Shown piece after piece: positions 43,678 through 52,166 of a stretch of DNA of 64,000 nucleotides (position 1 is the stretch's first letter; each line of letters opens with the position of its first letter). Position numbers and translations under genes: made by a program. Source of the DNA: SIG603 sp044432645 (GTDB lineage: Bacteria; Bacillota; Clostridia; Oscillospirales; Acutalibacteraceae); the NCBI GenBank assembly GCA_044432645.1, contig JAWXUM010000005.1, positions 21,538 to 85,537 of the forward strand. The letters run 5' to 3'. The notes beneath the pieces are model-generated. The model searched no databases. It worked only from the letters and a program-made list of their open reading frames with translations, and was not told the origin of the DNA.

Positions 43678-44166
43678 ATGGCTGAAAGAAAAAAAGGTGT
43701 AAATATCGCCGATTATATAAAAGAACTTGCTAAACCTATCGCTGAAGAATACGGAGTTTCTATATGGGATACCGTGTTTGTAAAAGAAGGAGCAGACTGG
43801 TTTTTGCGTATATTTATTGACAAAGAAGGCGGCGTAGGAATAGAAGACTGCGTAAATGTTACAAAAGCTATTAACCCTATACTTGACGAAAAAGACCCTA
43901 TTTCACAGGAGTACACACTTGAAGTTTCATCTTGTGGAGTAAACCGTAAACTTACTAAAAAAGAACATTTTTTAGCTTATTTAGAACAACCTGTAATGGT
44001 TAAACTAATAAGACCACTTGAAGACGGCAGACGTGAAATTGACGGTGTGTTAATTGACGTGCTTGAAAATGGTGATTTTGAAGTAATAATTGAAGAAAAT
44101 CTCACTGCGACATTCTCAAAAAAAGAATGTGCAAGTGTTAATATAATAGAAGAAATTGATTTTTAA
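43678..44166 (+). CDS. rimP: Ribosome maturation factor RimP
   Basis: 162 residues, helps assemble the 30S subunit. 'VFVKEGADWFLRIFIDKEGGVGIEDCV' and 'YTLEVSSCGVNRKLTKKEHF' (normally 'YxLEVSSPGxxRxL', here with Cys for Pro) are typical. A C-terminal SH3-like domain follows. ATG 43678 is behind GGGAG. An open frame upstream starts inside the leader hairpin and is not used. First gene of the rimP-nusA-ylxR-ylxQ-infB operon. Confidence 0.92.
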   Translation: MAERKKGVNIADYIKELAKPIAEEYGVSIWDTVFVKEGADWFLRIFIDKEGGVGIEDCVNVTKAINPILDEKDPISQEYTLEVSSCGVNRKLTKKEHFLAYLEQPVMVKLIRPLEDGRREIDGVLIDVLENGDFEVIIEENLTATFSKKECASVNIIEEIDF

Positions 44167-44188
44167 TAAAGAAAGGTTTGATTAGAAA

Positions 44189-45247
44189 ATGGCTAAAGAA
44201 AAAGAAATGAATATTTTTGAGGCTTTGGATCTTCTAGAAAAGGAAAAAGGCATTTCAAAAGAATTCATGTTAGATAGAATTACAAAGGCGATTGTAACAG
44301 CATGTAAAAACAACTATGGTAACGAAGATGTAACTATAGATTTAAATGCAAAATCTAAAAAAATTGAAGTTTACTTAAATAAAGAAGTTGTTGAAGAAGT
44401 TGAAAATCCTGACACTGAAATTTATCTTGAAAAAGCTAAAGAAATCAGCAAAAAAGCTGTTGTTGGTGGCAAAGTAGGGATTAAACTAGACACAAAACAA
44501 TTTGGTAGAGTAGCTGCTCAAACAGCTAGAAACATCATTAGACAAGGTATAAGGGACAGCGAAAGAGGTCAAATGATGGTAGAATTCAAAAGCAAACAAC
44601 ACGAACTTGTTAGTTGCTTAATTGAAAGAATTGACCCTAAATCTGGTGCTATTACTTTAAAAATTGGTACAGCTACTGCTGTTCTTCCTAAAAATGAACA
44701 AGTAGGAACAGAGGGTGTTAAAGAGGGCGACTATATTGTAGTTTATGTAGTTGATGTAAAAGAAACAGATAAAGGCCCTAAAGCTATTATCTCAAGAACT
44801 CACCCAGATTTAGTTAAAAGATTATTTGAAAAAGAAGTTCCAGAAATTTTTGACGGTGTTGTTGAGATTAAAGAGGTTTCAAGAGAAGCTGGTTCAAGAA
44901 CAAAACTTGCAGTTTTAAGCCATAACCCAGAAGTTGACGCAGTTGGCGCATGTATCGGTGCTAAAGGTGTTAGAGTAGCTGGTATTGTTGATGAACTAGG
45001 TGGAGAGAAAATTGACATAGTCGAGTACAGCGAAGACCCTATTAAATTCATTTCAGCAGCACTTGCACCGTCTGCTGTTGTAAGTGTAACAATATCAGAT
45101 GGTGGCTCAAAAGCATGCCAAGTAAAAGTTCCGGACGGTCAACTTTCACTAGCTATTGGTAACAAAGGTCAAAACGCTAGACTTGCTGCTAAACTTACAG
45201 GCTGGAAAATTGATATTAAACCAGAAAGTGGATTTTTTGGTGAATAA
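44189..45247 (+). CDS. nusA: Transcription termination/antitermination protein NusA
   Basis: 352 residues: an N-terminal RNA polymerase-binding domain (about 1-125), an S1 domain (about 130-200, 'KEGDYIVVYVVDVKETDKGPKAIISRTHP'), and two KH domains ('AVGACIGAKGVRVAGIVDELGGEKIDIVEY' and 'LAIGNKGQNARLAAKLTGWKIDI'). It lacks the C-terminal acidic repeats of proteobacterial NusA, as in Firmicutes. GAAAGG precedes the ATG. Confidence 0.95.
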   Translation: MAKEKEMNIFEALDLLEKEKGISKEFMLDRITKAIVTACKNNYGNEDVTIDLNAKSKKIEVYLNKEVVEEVENPDTEIYLEKAKEISKKAVVGGKVGIKLDTKQFGRVAAQTARNIIRQGIRDSERGQMMVEFKSKQHELVSCLIERIDPKSGAITLKIGTATAVLPKNEQVGTEGVKEGDYIVVYVVDVKETDKGPKAIISRTHPDLVKRLFEKEVPEIFDGVVEIKEVSREAGSRTKLAVLSHNPEVDAVGACIGAKGVRVAGIVDELGGEKIDIVEYSEDPIKFISAALAPSAVVSVTISDGGSKACQVKVPDGQLSLAIGNKGQNARLAAKLTGWKIDIKPESGFFGE

Positions 45248-45282
45248 TTAAGTATAAATTATAAAACAAGGGAGTGAACATA

Positions 45283-45573
45283 ATGAAAAAGAAAATCCCA
45301 CTAAGAATGTGCACTGGTTGCGGGGAGATGAAACCCAAAAAAGAACTCGTTAGAGTTGTAAAAGCACCAGATAAACAGGACGAAAATGAAAATGTGGTAA
45401 AAGGCGAAGTTAGTCTTGATTTAACAGGCAAAAAGCCTGGCAGAGGAGCATATATTTGTAAAGATATAAACTGCTTAAAAAAAGCAAGAAAAGCCAGACG
45501 TTTTGAAAAAACTTTTTCTATGCAAATTCCAAGTGAGATTTATGATTTGATGGAGGAAGAAATTGGTGAGTAA
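45283..45573 (+). CDS. ylxR: YlxR (RNase P modulator family, DUF448)
   Basis: 96 residues. 'PLRMCTGCGEMKPKKELVRVVK' (with CxxC) and 'GRGAYICKDINCLKKARK' define the YlxR/RnpM family of small RNA-binding proteins, found between nusA and infB. Some members bind and modulate RNase P RNA. The start is ATG 45283 behind GGGAG. It overlaps ylxQ. Confidence 0.92.
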   Translation: MKKKIPLRMCTGCGEMKPKKELVRVVKAPDKQDENENVVKGEVSLDLTGKKPGRGAYICKDINCLKKARKARRFEKTFSMQIPSEIYDLMEEEIGE

Positions 45574-45907
45574 AATTTTATCACTTTTAGGTTTATGCCG
45601 ACGTGCTGGAAAGTTGTCATCAGGCTTTGACTCTACTATGGAAGCTTTAAAAAAACCTATAGCGAAACTCGTAGTAGTATCAAAAGAGATTTCTCCTAAA
45701 ACTTTAGAAAATATAGAGTTTAATGCAAAAAAAGTAAATGTTCCACTGATAATTATTGATGAGGACATACTTGAAATTTCAAAAGCTATCGGCAAAAAAG
45801 CTGGTGTGCTTGCAGTTACAAGTAAAGATTTTGCAAAAGGTATACACGACGCATATAAAAAAGAGATTAGCCAAACAAGAAAGGATGATTGCAATTATGA
45901 TGATTAA
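45566..45907 (+). CDS. ylxQ: Ribosomal protein L7Ae family protein YlxQ
   Basis: 113 residues, kink-turn RNA-binding fold. 'ILSLLGLCRRAGKLSSGFDSTMEAL' and 'KKAGVLAVTSKDFAKGI' match the L7Ae/YlxQ family. It starts at GTG 45566, nine bases after GGAGG, and overlaps both the ylxR end and the infB start, so translation is coupled along the operon. Confidence 0.9.
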   Translation: MSKILSLLGLCRRAGKLSSGFDSTMEALKKPIAKLVVVSKEISPKTLENIEFNAKKVNVPLIIIDEDILEISKAIGKKAGVLAVTSKDFAKGIHDAYKKEISQTRKDDCNYDD

Positions 45908-48425
45908 ATACAGAGTCCATGAAGTAGCTAAAGATTTAGATGTTCAAAGCAAAGAAATTTTAGATATTTTAGAAAAACATACCGAACCTGGCAAGAAAAA
46001 TATGACTGCTTTAGAAGAAAACGAGCTTGATTTAGTTTTCGAACAATACACTCAAGACAACAGTGTGAAAAACTTCAGTGAATATTTTAATTCAGCTAAA
46101 AGAGAAAAAGCAGCAAAAGCTCCTCAAGCACAAAAACCTGAAGAAGTTAAAAAGCCTTATCAAAAACCTTTTGAGAAAAAAGATAACAAACCTACAGCTT
46201 CAAAACCTTACGAAAAAAGAGATAATAGACCTAATAATTCAAAACCATTTGAGAAAAGAGATAACAGACCAAACTCTCAAACTCCGTTTGAGAAAAAAGA
46301 TAATAGACCTGTTTCTCAAAGAACTTTTGAAAGAAAAGACTATAATAAACCTGCTCCAAAGCAAGCCCCAAAAGCTCCTGTTCAAAACACTCCTGTACAA
46401 AGACCAGTTACTGCTGTGAATACAGCACCTGTTTCAAATGGTGATGAAAATGTTCAAACACCAACAAGACGTGTTATTGACACAAGAACTGTAAATGTTA
46501 ATATCGACAAATACAACGAAAGATACGACAAATTAGCTTACGATAAAGTTAAAGACGCAACTACTGCTTCTAAACAAAAAATTAATACTAGACGTCAACA
46601 AAGAAATAAACGTCAAGGTAAACGTGAAACAGAAGCTGAAAGATTACAACGTATTGCAGCACAAAGAAAAGAAAAATCAATTACAATTACAATTCCAGAC
46701 GAAATTACAGTTGGCGATTTTGCTTTAAAATTAAAAGCTACTTCTGCAGAAGTTATCAAAAAACTTATGATGATGGGTACTTTTGCTGCTATTAATGATG
46801 TTATTGACTTCGACACAGCAGAACTTATCGCTGATGAATTTCATGCAAAAGTTGAAAAAGAAGTTGTTGTTACTATTGAGGAAAGAATTATTGACGACAG
46901 CGAAGATGCTTCCGACAGCTTAATAAGCAGAGCTCCTGTTGTTGTAGTTATGGGTCACGTTGACCACGGTAAAACTTCACTTCTAGATGCTATTCGCCAT
47001 GCAGATGTTACTTCTGGCGAAGCTGGTGGTATTACACAACACATCGGTGCTTACAGAGTAAACGTAAACGACAACGATATTACTTTCCTTGACACACCTG
47101 GACATGCGGCTTTCACAACTATGAGAGCAAGGGGAGCACAAGTTACAGATATTGCTGTTTTAGTAGTTGCTGCTGACGACGGAATTATGCCACAAACAAT
47201 TGAGGCTATTAACCATGCAAAAGCTGCTGGTGTTTCTATAATTGTTGCAGTTAACAAAATGGATAAACCTGCTGCAAACCCAGACAAAGTTTTACAACAA
47301 CTTACAGAGTACGAGCTAGTTCCAGAAGACTGGGGTGGTGATGTGCCTTGCGTTAGACTTTCTGCTTTAACTGGTGAAGGCATTGACGATTTAATGGAGA
47401 TTATTCTTTTAACAGCTGACATGGCAGAGCTTAAAGCTAACCCAGACAGAGCTGCTAAAGGTACAGTTATCGAGGCTAGACTTGACAAAGGTAGAGGCCC
47501 AATTGCTACCGTTTTGGTTCAAAATGGTACACTTAAAATCGGTGATATTATTGTTGCTGGTACTACAGTTGGTAGAGTTCGTGCAATGATGAATGACAAA
47601 GGCGACAGAATCGAATCAGCTGGCCCTTCAGTTCCTGTTGAAATTACAGGCCTTGGTGAAGTTCCAACTGGTGGTGATATTTTCAACGTTGTTTCTGACG
47701 AAAGACTAGCAAGAACACTTGTTGAGCAAAGAAGAACTAACGAAAAAGAAGAATTATTCAACGCTCAAACTAAAGTTACTCTTGATAATCTATTCGACCA
47801 AATGAAAGACGGCGAAATGAAAGAACTTAAAGTTATTGTTAAAGCTGACGTTCAAGGTAGCGTTGAGGCTGTAAAACAATCACTTCAAAAACTTGTTAAC
47901 GAAGAAGTTAGGGTTAACGTAATTCACAGTGCTGTTGGTGCTATTAGCGAAAGTGATGTTATGCTTGCAAGTGCATCTAACGCAATTATAGTTGGATTTA
48001 ACGTTCGTCCTGACCCAATTGCAGAAGAAAATGCTAAACGTGACGGCGTTGATATGCGTATGTATAGAATTATATATGACTGCATTGAAGAAATTGAAAC
48101 AGCTATGAAAGGTATGCTTGCTCCTAAATTTAGAGAAGTTATGCTTGGTAAAGCTGAATGCCGTGAGGTTTATAAAATTACTAATGTTGGTATGGTTTTA
48201 GGCTCTTATGTTACAAGTGGTAAAGTGCAAAGAAATGCACTTGCTAGAATTGTACGTGACGGTATTATCGTAGCTGACGACCAAATTAAATCACTAAGAA
48301 GATTTAAAGACGACATGAAAGAAGTTGCAGAGGGTTATGAGTGTGGTATTACACTTGAAAAATTCAGCGACATCAAACAAGGCGATATTCTAGAAGCATA
48401 TTTAATGGAAGAATACAGAGATTAA
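45897..48425 (+). CDS. infB: Translation initiation factor IF-2
   Basis: 842 residues. A small N-terminal IF2N domain (about 1-50, 'IKYRVHEVAKDLDVQSKEILDIL') is followed by a basic low-complexity linker with about five repeats of a 14-residue unit (KPFEKRDNRPNNS-like, about 86-152). The second IF2N domain then precedes the GTPase ('GHVDHGKTSLLDAI', 'DTPGHAAF', 'NKMDKP') and the fMet-tRNA-binding C domains. It brings initiator tRNA to the ribosome. ATG 45897 and 45900 are both possible behind AAAGGA. The frame is open upstream inside ylxQ, but only this start matches the family. Confidence 0.95.
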   Translation: MMIKYRVHEVAKDLDVQSKEILDILEKHTEPGKKNMTALEENELDLVFEQYTQDNSVKNFSEYFNSAKREKAAKAPQAQKPEEVKKPYQKPFEKKDNKPTASKPYEKRDNRPNNSKPFEKRDNRPNSQTPFEKKDNRPVSQRTFERKDYNKPAPKQAPKAPVQNTPVQRPVTAVNTAPVSNGDENVQTPTRRVIDTRTVNVNIDKYNERYDKLAYDKVKDATTASKQKINTRRQQRNKRQGKRETEAERLQRIAAQRKEKSITITIPDEITVGDFALKLKATSAEVIKKLMMMGTFAAINDVIDFDTAELIADEFHAKVEKEVVVTIEERIIDDSEDASDSLISRAPVVVVMGHVDHGKTSLLDAIRHADVTSGEAGGITQHIGAYRVNVNDNDITFLDTPGHAAFTTMRARGAQVTDIAVLVVAADDGIMPQTIEAINHAKAAGVSIIVAVNKMDKPAANPDKVLQQLTEYELVPEDWGGDVPCVRLSALTGEGIDDLMEIILLTADMAELKANPDRAAKGTVIEARLDKGRGPIATVLVQNGTLKIGDIIVAGTTVGRVRAMMNDKGDRIESAGPSVPVEITGLGEVPTGGDIFNVVSDERLARTLVEQRRTNEKEELFNAQTKVTLDNLFDQMKDGEMKELKVIVKADVQGSVEAVKQSLQKLVNEEVRVNVIHSAVGAISESDVMLASASNAIIVGFNVRPDPIAEENAKRDGVDMRMYRIIYDCIEEIETAMKGMLAPKFREVMLGKAECREVYKITNVGMVLGSYVTSGKVQRNALARIVRDGIIVADDQIKSLRRFKDDMKEVAEGYECGITLEKFSDIKQGDILEAYLMEEYRD

Positions 48426-48430
48426 AATAT

Positions 48431-48459
48431 AACAGGGGAGGGGTTTCCCCTCCCCTGTT
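48431..48459. terminator. Perfect hairpin after infB
   Basis: AACAGGGGAGGGG pairs with CCCCTCCCCTGTT around TTT, 13 bp. No T-run follows, so it is a hairpin of the type seen at 10045 or an imperfect terminator. Confidence 0.5.
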
Positions 48460-48499
48460 GTGGTATAATAATTTACAGTGGCAAGCAATGCTCGTAATC

Positions 48500-48858
48500 C
48501 GTACTACTTTGTAAAACTCAAAACTTTATATATCATTATGTAGTGGAGGGGTTCCATCTAAATGTCACGAACTTAAGGAACAAGAATATCCATAGTAGGG
48601 TATGCATCGTATGCATACCGTTTGTAGGGAGATATTTTTTCGCATAATTATATGTTATTTATTGGTAGTATTCCTCTTTTAAATAAAAATTGAAAAACGA
48701 AGATAATCTCACCACCTTGGAACGCATGCGATGCGTTCCCTACTAAAATCCTTAAGTTCGTGACATTGGGTTCCATCCCCTCCTTAAAGTTACTACTAAA
48801 CCCTCGGTATGGCATGGAAGCCCTACCCTACAGAGAATAACGTTTTTGTAAAGTTAAG
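48500..48858 (+). repeat. Repeat C copy split by MITE-A
   Basis: Left part AAAACTTTATATATCATTATG and GTAGTGGAGGGGTTCCATC, right part GGGTTCCATCCCCTCC, TAAACCCTCGGTATGG, CCCTACCCTACAGAG and AACGTTTTT. Without the insert the order equals the minus-strand sequence at 40611-40735. This whole 531-base gap between infB and rbfA is repeats, and I see no gene in it. Confidence 0.65.
48559..48767 (+). mobile_element. MITE-like element A, copy 1
   Basis: 209 bp, non-coding. Ends are inverted repeats (AATGTCACGAACTTAAGGA and TCCTTAAGTTCGTGACATT, the right one slightly offset). GGGTTCCATC occurs immediately on both sides (48549-48558 and 48768-48777), a 10-bp target duplication. Inside are two REP-like palindromes with outward heads (48595-48620, stem GTATGCAT/ATGCATAC; 48719-48743, stem GGAACGCAT/ATGCGTTCC). 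The inverted copy at 63629-63837 is almost identical. Confidence 0.82.
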
Positions 48859-48902
48859 ATTGACACACAATAGTAAAGACGAACATCGCCCACCTTCCGT
48901 AT

Positions 48903-48921
48903 GGACGACCTTTGGTCGTCC
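48903..48921 (+). repeat. Palindrome before rbfA
   Basis: GGACGAC pairs with GTCGTCC around CTTTG, a relative of the GGGCGACCTGTAGTCGTCC sequences at 26082 and 51161 without the head. Confidence 0.5.
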
Positions 48922-48956
48922 GTCACTATAAAAAGCAAACTCAAAGGAGGAAAACT

Positions 48957-49322
48957 ATGGCTAGTCATAGAATAGATAGAACAATTGAAGATGTGCGCCG
49001 TGAAATCATGGCTATTCTTCGCACAGTAAAAGACCCTCGTGTTTCAGAATGTTTCATTTCTGTTGTAAGAGTTGAGGTTACAAACGACCTTTCTTACTGT
49101 ACAATTTATGTAAGCACAATTGAGGGCATAGACAGAACAAAAGAGGCTGTAAAAGGCTTGCAATCAGCTGCTGGTTATATTCGCCGTGAGCTTGGCAACG
49201 CTATTAAACTTCGCCACACACCTCAAATGATTTTTAAAGCAACCGATTCAATCGAATATAGCGCTAATATTGCAGAAAAACTTAATCATTTAGTTGTTAA
49301 CGAAGATGGAGAAGAAGAATGA
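48957..49322 (+). CDS. rbfA: Ribosome-binding factor A
   Basis: 121 residues, KH-type cold-shock factor for 30S maturation. 'RIDRTIEDVRREIMAILRTVKDPRV' and 'GYIRRELGNAIKLRHTPQMIFKATDSIEY' match the family. ATG 48957 is behind AAAGGAGG. It overlaps nrnA by four bases. It belongs by function to the infB operon but is separated from it by 531 bases of repeats. Confidence 0.95.
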   Translation: MASHRIDRTIEDVRREIMAILRTVKDPRVSECFISVVRVEVTNDLSYCTIYVSTIEGIDRTKEAVKGLQSAAGYIRRELGNAIKLRHTPQMIFKATDSIEYSANIAEKLNHLVVNEDGEEE

Positions 49323-50266
49323 GTACTTTAAAAGAAATTGCTGTAGCGCTAAAAAACACGGACAATTTTTTGGTAATTTCTCACGCTTCACCTGACGGTG
49401 ACACTGTTGGAAGCGCAACAGCTTTAATCAGAGCTTTAAGAAGTATTGGTAAAAAAGCAAATTTTGCGTGTAGCGATACAGTTTCTAAGAATTTTGACTA
49501 CCTTTTCGAAGACCTTGAAAATGAAGATTTTGAAATTCAAAATTATATAACTGTTGACGTGGCAAGCCCTCAACTTTTAGGAAATTTAAAAGATACTAAA
49601 GTTAATATTGCAATAGACCACCACAGCGTTTCAACAGTTGAAGCAGATTTAAGATTTTGTGACAGCACAGCTGGCGCTAATGCTTTGATTATTTATGAGC
49701 TTTTAAATGAAATGAATATAACTATTTCTGACAAAATTGCAAATTCACTTTTTACTGGAATTTCAACAGATACTGGTTGTTTCAAATTCTCAAATGCTGG
49801 TGAAAGAATTCATCTTGCAGCTGCCAAGCTTATAACTTGTGGTGCTAACTTTGCCGATATTAACAGAAGAATGTTTGACTCAAAAACAAAAGCTGCGCTC
49901 AAAGCAGAGCAAGAAATTTTTTCTAACATGGAATTTTGTTTAGATGATAAAGTGGTTGTAGCAAGTGTTCCTAGAGATTTATTAAGCCGTACTGGGGCGA
50001 CTGAAAACGACCTTGAAGCAATTCCGTCACTTGTCCGTGGTATTGAGGGGGTTGTTTTAAGCATTACTTTAAAAGAAAAAGAAGACGGACTTTGGAAAGC
50101 CTCTGTAAGGGCTGTTGCTCCTTATAATGCTGCTGAAATTTGTATACAATTTGGTGGTGGTGGTCATATTGGCGCTGCTGGTTGTGCCCTTACAAAAGAT
50201 TATCAAAAATCAAAGTCTATGCTTGTAAAAGCTTGCAAAGAACATTTGGAGAGTGTAGCTAAATGA
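49319..50266 (+). CDS. nrnA: DHH/DHHA1 phosphoesterase NrnA
   Basis: 315 residues, degrades nanoRNA and possibly pAp or cyclic dinucleotide products. 'VISHASPDGDTVGSATALIRAL' (motif I), 'IDHHSVS' (DHH) and 'GISTDTGCFKFSN' hold the metal ligands. The DHHA1 domain ends with 'FGGGGHIGAAGCAL'. ATGA overlaps with rbfA before and truB after show coupling. Confidence 0.93.
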   Translation: MSTLKEIAVALKNTDNFLVISHASPDGDTVGSATALIRALRSIGKKANFACSDTVSKNFDYLFEDLENEDFEIQNYITVDVASPQLLGNLKDTKVNIAIDHHSVSTVEADLRFCDSTAGANALIIYELLNEMNITISDKIANSLFTGISTDTGCFKFSNAGERIHLAAAKLITCGANFADINRRMFDSKTKAALKAEQEIFSNMEFCLDDKVVVASVPRDLLSRTGATENDLEAIPSLVRGIEGVVLSITLKEKEDGLWKASVRAVAPYNAAEICIQFGGGGHIGAAGCALTKDYQKSKSMLVKACKEHLESVAK

Positions 50267-51153
50267 CTGGCGTTATAGTAATAAATAAAGAGCAAAAATT
50301 TACATCTTTTGATGTTGTCGCAGTTATGCGTGGCATTACTAAAGAGAAAAAAATAGGTCATACAGGTACCCTCGACCCAATGGCAACAGGCGTTTTGCCA
50401 ATTTTGCTAGGAAGAGGTACAAAAGCTTGCGACCTTTTGCCAAACAGCGACAAAACTTATGTTGCAGACTTCAAATTTGGCATAAAAACCGATACTGGCG
50501 ATATTTGGGGTCAGATTAAAGAAGAAAAACTTTCCACCGTTTTAAAAGAAGATGTGGAAAAAGCTTTATCGAATTTTCGTGGCGATATTTTTCAAATCCC
50601 ACCTATGTATTCTGCAGTTTCGGTTAATGGTCAAAGACTTTATGATTTGGCTAGAAAAGGAATTGAAGTTGAAAGAGAAAAAAGAGCTATTCATATTTCA
50701 AAATTAGAACTATTAGACTTTGATGGAGAAAATGGAAAGCTAGAAATTTCTTGTTCAAAAGGAACATATATAAGAACTTTAATTGAAGATATTGCAGAAA
50801 GTTTAGGCTATTTAGCCACTATGACAGGACTTGTAAGAACCTATGCATGTGGATTTTCAGCCAACGAAGCATTAACTTTGAAACAGCTTGAAGAAATAGT
50901 TAAAAACGGCAAGTTAGAAGAAGTTTTAAAACCAGTGGAAAATTTATTTGAAGAATACCCTATAGCACAGGTTACATCAGCACAGGCAACACGTTTTTCT
51001 AACGGTGGAGAACTTGATATTTCAAGGTTAAAACTTGTAAAAATCAAACTAAATGATGGCGATATTTTAAGGGTATATGACGAAAAATTTATTGGTCTAG
51101 GAAAAATTAATTTAGAAAAAAATTGTTTGAAATTTTTGAAAAAGTTTGAGTGA
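50263..51153 (+). CDS. truB: tRNA pseudouridine(55) synthase TruB
   Basis: 296 residues. 'GVIVINKEQKFTSFDVV', the catalytic Asp in 'GHTGTLDPMATGVLPI' (about 36-51) and 'SCSKGTYIRTLIEDIAESLG' match TruB. It makes pseudouridine at position 55 of tRNA. It overlaps nrnA by four bases. A REP-like block and 88 bases separate it from ribF. Confidence 0.95.
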   Translation: MTGVIVINKEQKFTSFDVVAVMRGITKEKKIGHTGTLDPMATGVLPILLGRGTKACDLLPNSDKTYVADFKFGIKTDTGDIWGQIKEEKLSTVLKEDVEKALSNFRGDIFQIPPMYSAVSVNGQRLYDLARKGIEVEREKRAIHISKLELLDFDGENGKLEISCSKGTYIRTLIEDIAESLGYLATMTGLVRTYACGFSANEALTLKQLEEIVKNGKLEEVLKPVENLFEEYPIAQVTSAQATRFSNGGELDISRLKLVKIKLNDGDILRVYDEKFIGLGKINLEKNCLKFLKKFE

Positions 51154-51160
51154 ATATTAC

Positions 51161-51204
51161 AAGGGCGACCTGTAGTCGTCCGTATGGTATGCATTATATG
51201 CATA
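51161..51204 (+). repeat. Two REP-like palindromes between truB and ribF
   Basis: AAGGGCGACCTGTAGTCGTCCG (51161-51182) and TATGCATTATATGCATA (51188-51204), both words of the repeat families here, the second lacking a head. Confidence 0.5.
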
Positions 51205-51241
51205 GCTCATCAACTAAATACAGTAACCTAAAGAGGTGAAA

Positions 51242-52120
51242 ATGAAGAAAAAAACTGCTTTAGCCTTAGGCGCTTTTGACGGCTTACACAAAGGTCATAT
51301 AAAAGTGCTAAATCAGGCTATTAATAACGAAAATTTAATTTCTGGTGTGGTTACGTTCAACGAAAACCCAACCAAAATTTTGAAAAATAGTACCGAATAT
51401 CTTTTGAGCGAAGACGACAAAGAGGAAATTTTAAAAGAAATCGGTATAAAAAATATATACAAACTCGACTTTGCAAAGGTTAAAGATATTAGCCCTGAAG
51501 ACTTTTTTCACGATATTTTGCTTAAAAAACTCGGTGCAAAAGTTTTAACTTGTGGCGATAATTTTCGTTTTGGCAAAAAAGCTTTAGGCGATGTAAAATT
51601 ACTTAAAAAGCTTTGTGATGAAAATAATATAACCTTAAAAGTTGTTTCACCCTTTGAAATTGACGGCGAAATTGTAAGCTCTACTAGAATTAGAACTGCT
51701 GTAAAAAACGGCGACATGATTACGGCTACTAAGCTTTTGGGCAGACATTTTGGATTTAGTTTTGAGGTTGTAACAGGCAACAAAATTGGAAGAACTTTAG
51801 GTACTCCAACAATTAACCAAAACTTCCCACAAGGTTTTGTTATACCTAAATATGGTGTATATGCCTCGATTGTGCATATAAATGGCACAAAATATGCTGG
51901 TGTAACCAATATAGGCGTTAAGCCTAGCATAGGTAAATACGACCCACTTTCTGAAACTTGGATACCTAATATTGACATGGATTTATACGGCATGAAAATT
52001 AAGGTTGAAATATTAGAATTTATAAGAGAAGAGAAAAAATTTGAAAATTTAGATAAACTTAAAAGTGAAATATTTAAAAATGGCGAAAAAGCCAAAGAAA
52101 TATGCAGTAAATATTGGTAA
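51242..52120 (+). CDS. ribF: Bifunctional riboflavin kinase/FAD synthetase
   Basis: 292 residues. N-terminal FAD synthetase ('ALGAFDGLHKGHIKVL', GxFDGxHxGH; 'SSTRIRTAVKNGDM') and C-terminal riboflavin kinase ('GRTLGTPTINQNFP', about 175-190). It makes FMN and FAD. ATG 51242 lies behind AAGAGG. The GTG at 51236 overlaps that site. It completes the rbfA-nrnA-truB-ribF set usual in Firmicutes. Confidence 0.94.
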   Translation: MKKKTALALGAFDGLHKGHIKVLNQAINNENLISGVVTFNENPTKILKNSTEYLLSEDDKEEILKEIGIKNIYKLDFAKVKDISPEDFFHDILLKKLGAKVLTCGDNFRFGKKALGDVKLLKKLCDENNITLKVVSPFEIDGEIVSSTRIRTAVKNGDMITATKLLGRHFGFSFEVVTGNKIGRTLGTPTINQNFPQGFVIPKYGVYASIVHINGTKYAGVTNIGVKPSIGKYDPLSETWIPNIDMDLYGMKIKVEILEFIREEKKFENLDKLKSEIFKNGEKAKEICSKYW

Positions 52121-52166
52121 AAAATTACATTGATTAAAAAAGGTGGTGCGGGCTTTTGCCCTTAAT

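Noticed and set aside
45756..45896. Longer N-terminus for IF-2
   Set aside because: It overlaps ylxQ in another frame and has no resemblance to the family. ATG 45897 begins the IF2N domain.
47051..47488. A 145-codon minus-strand frame inside infB
   Set aside because: It is the mirror of conserved IF-2 GTPase codons and has no support of its own.
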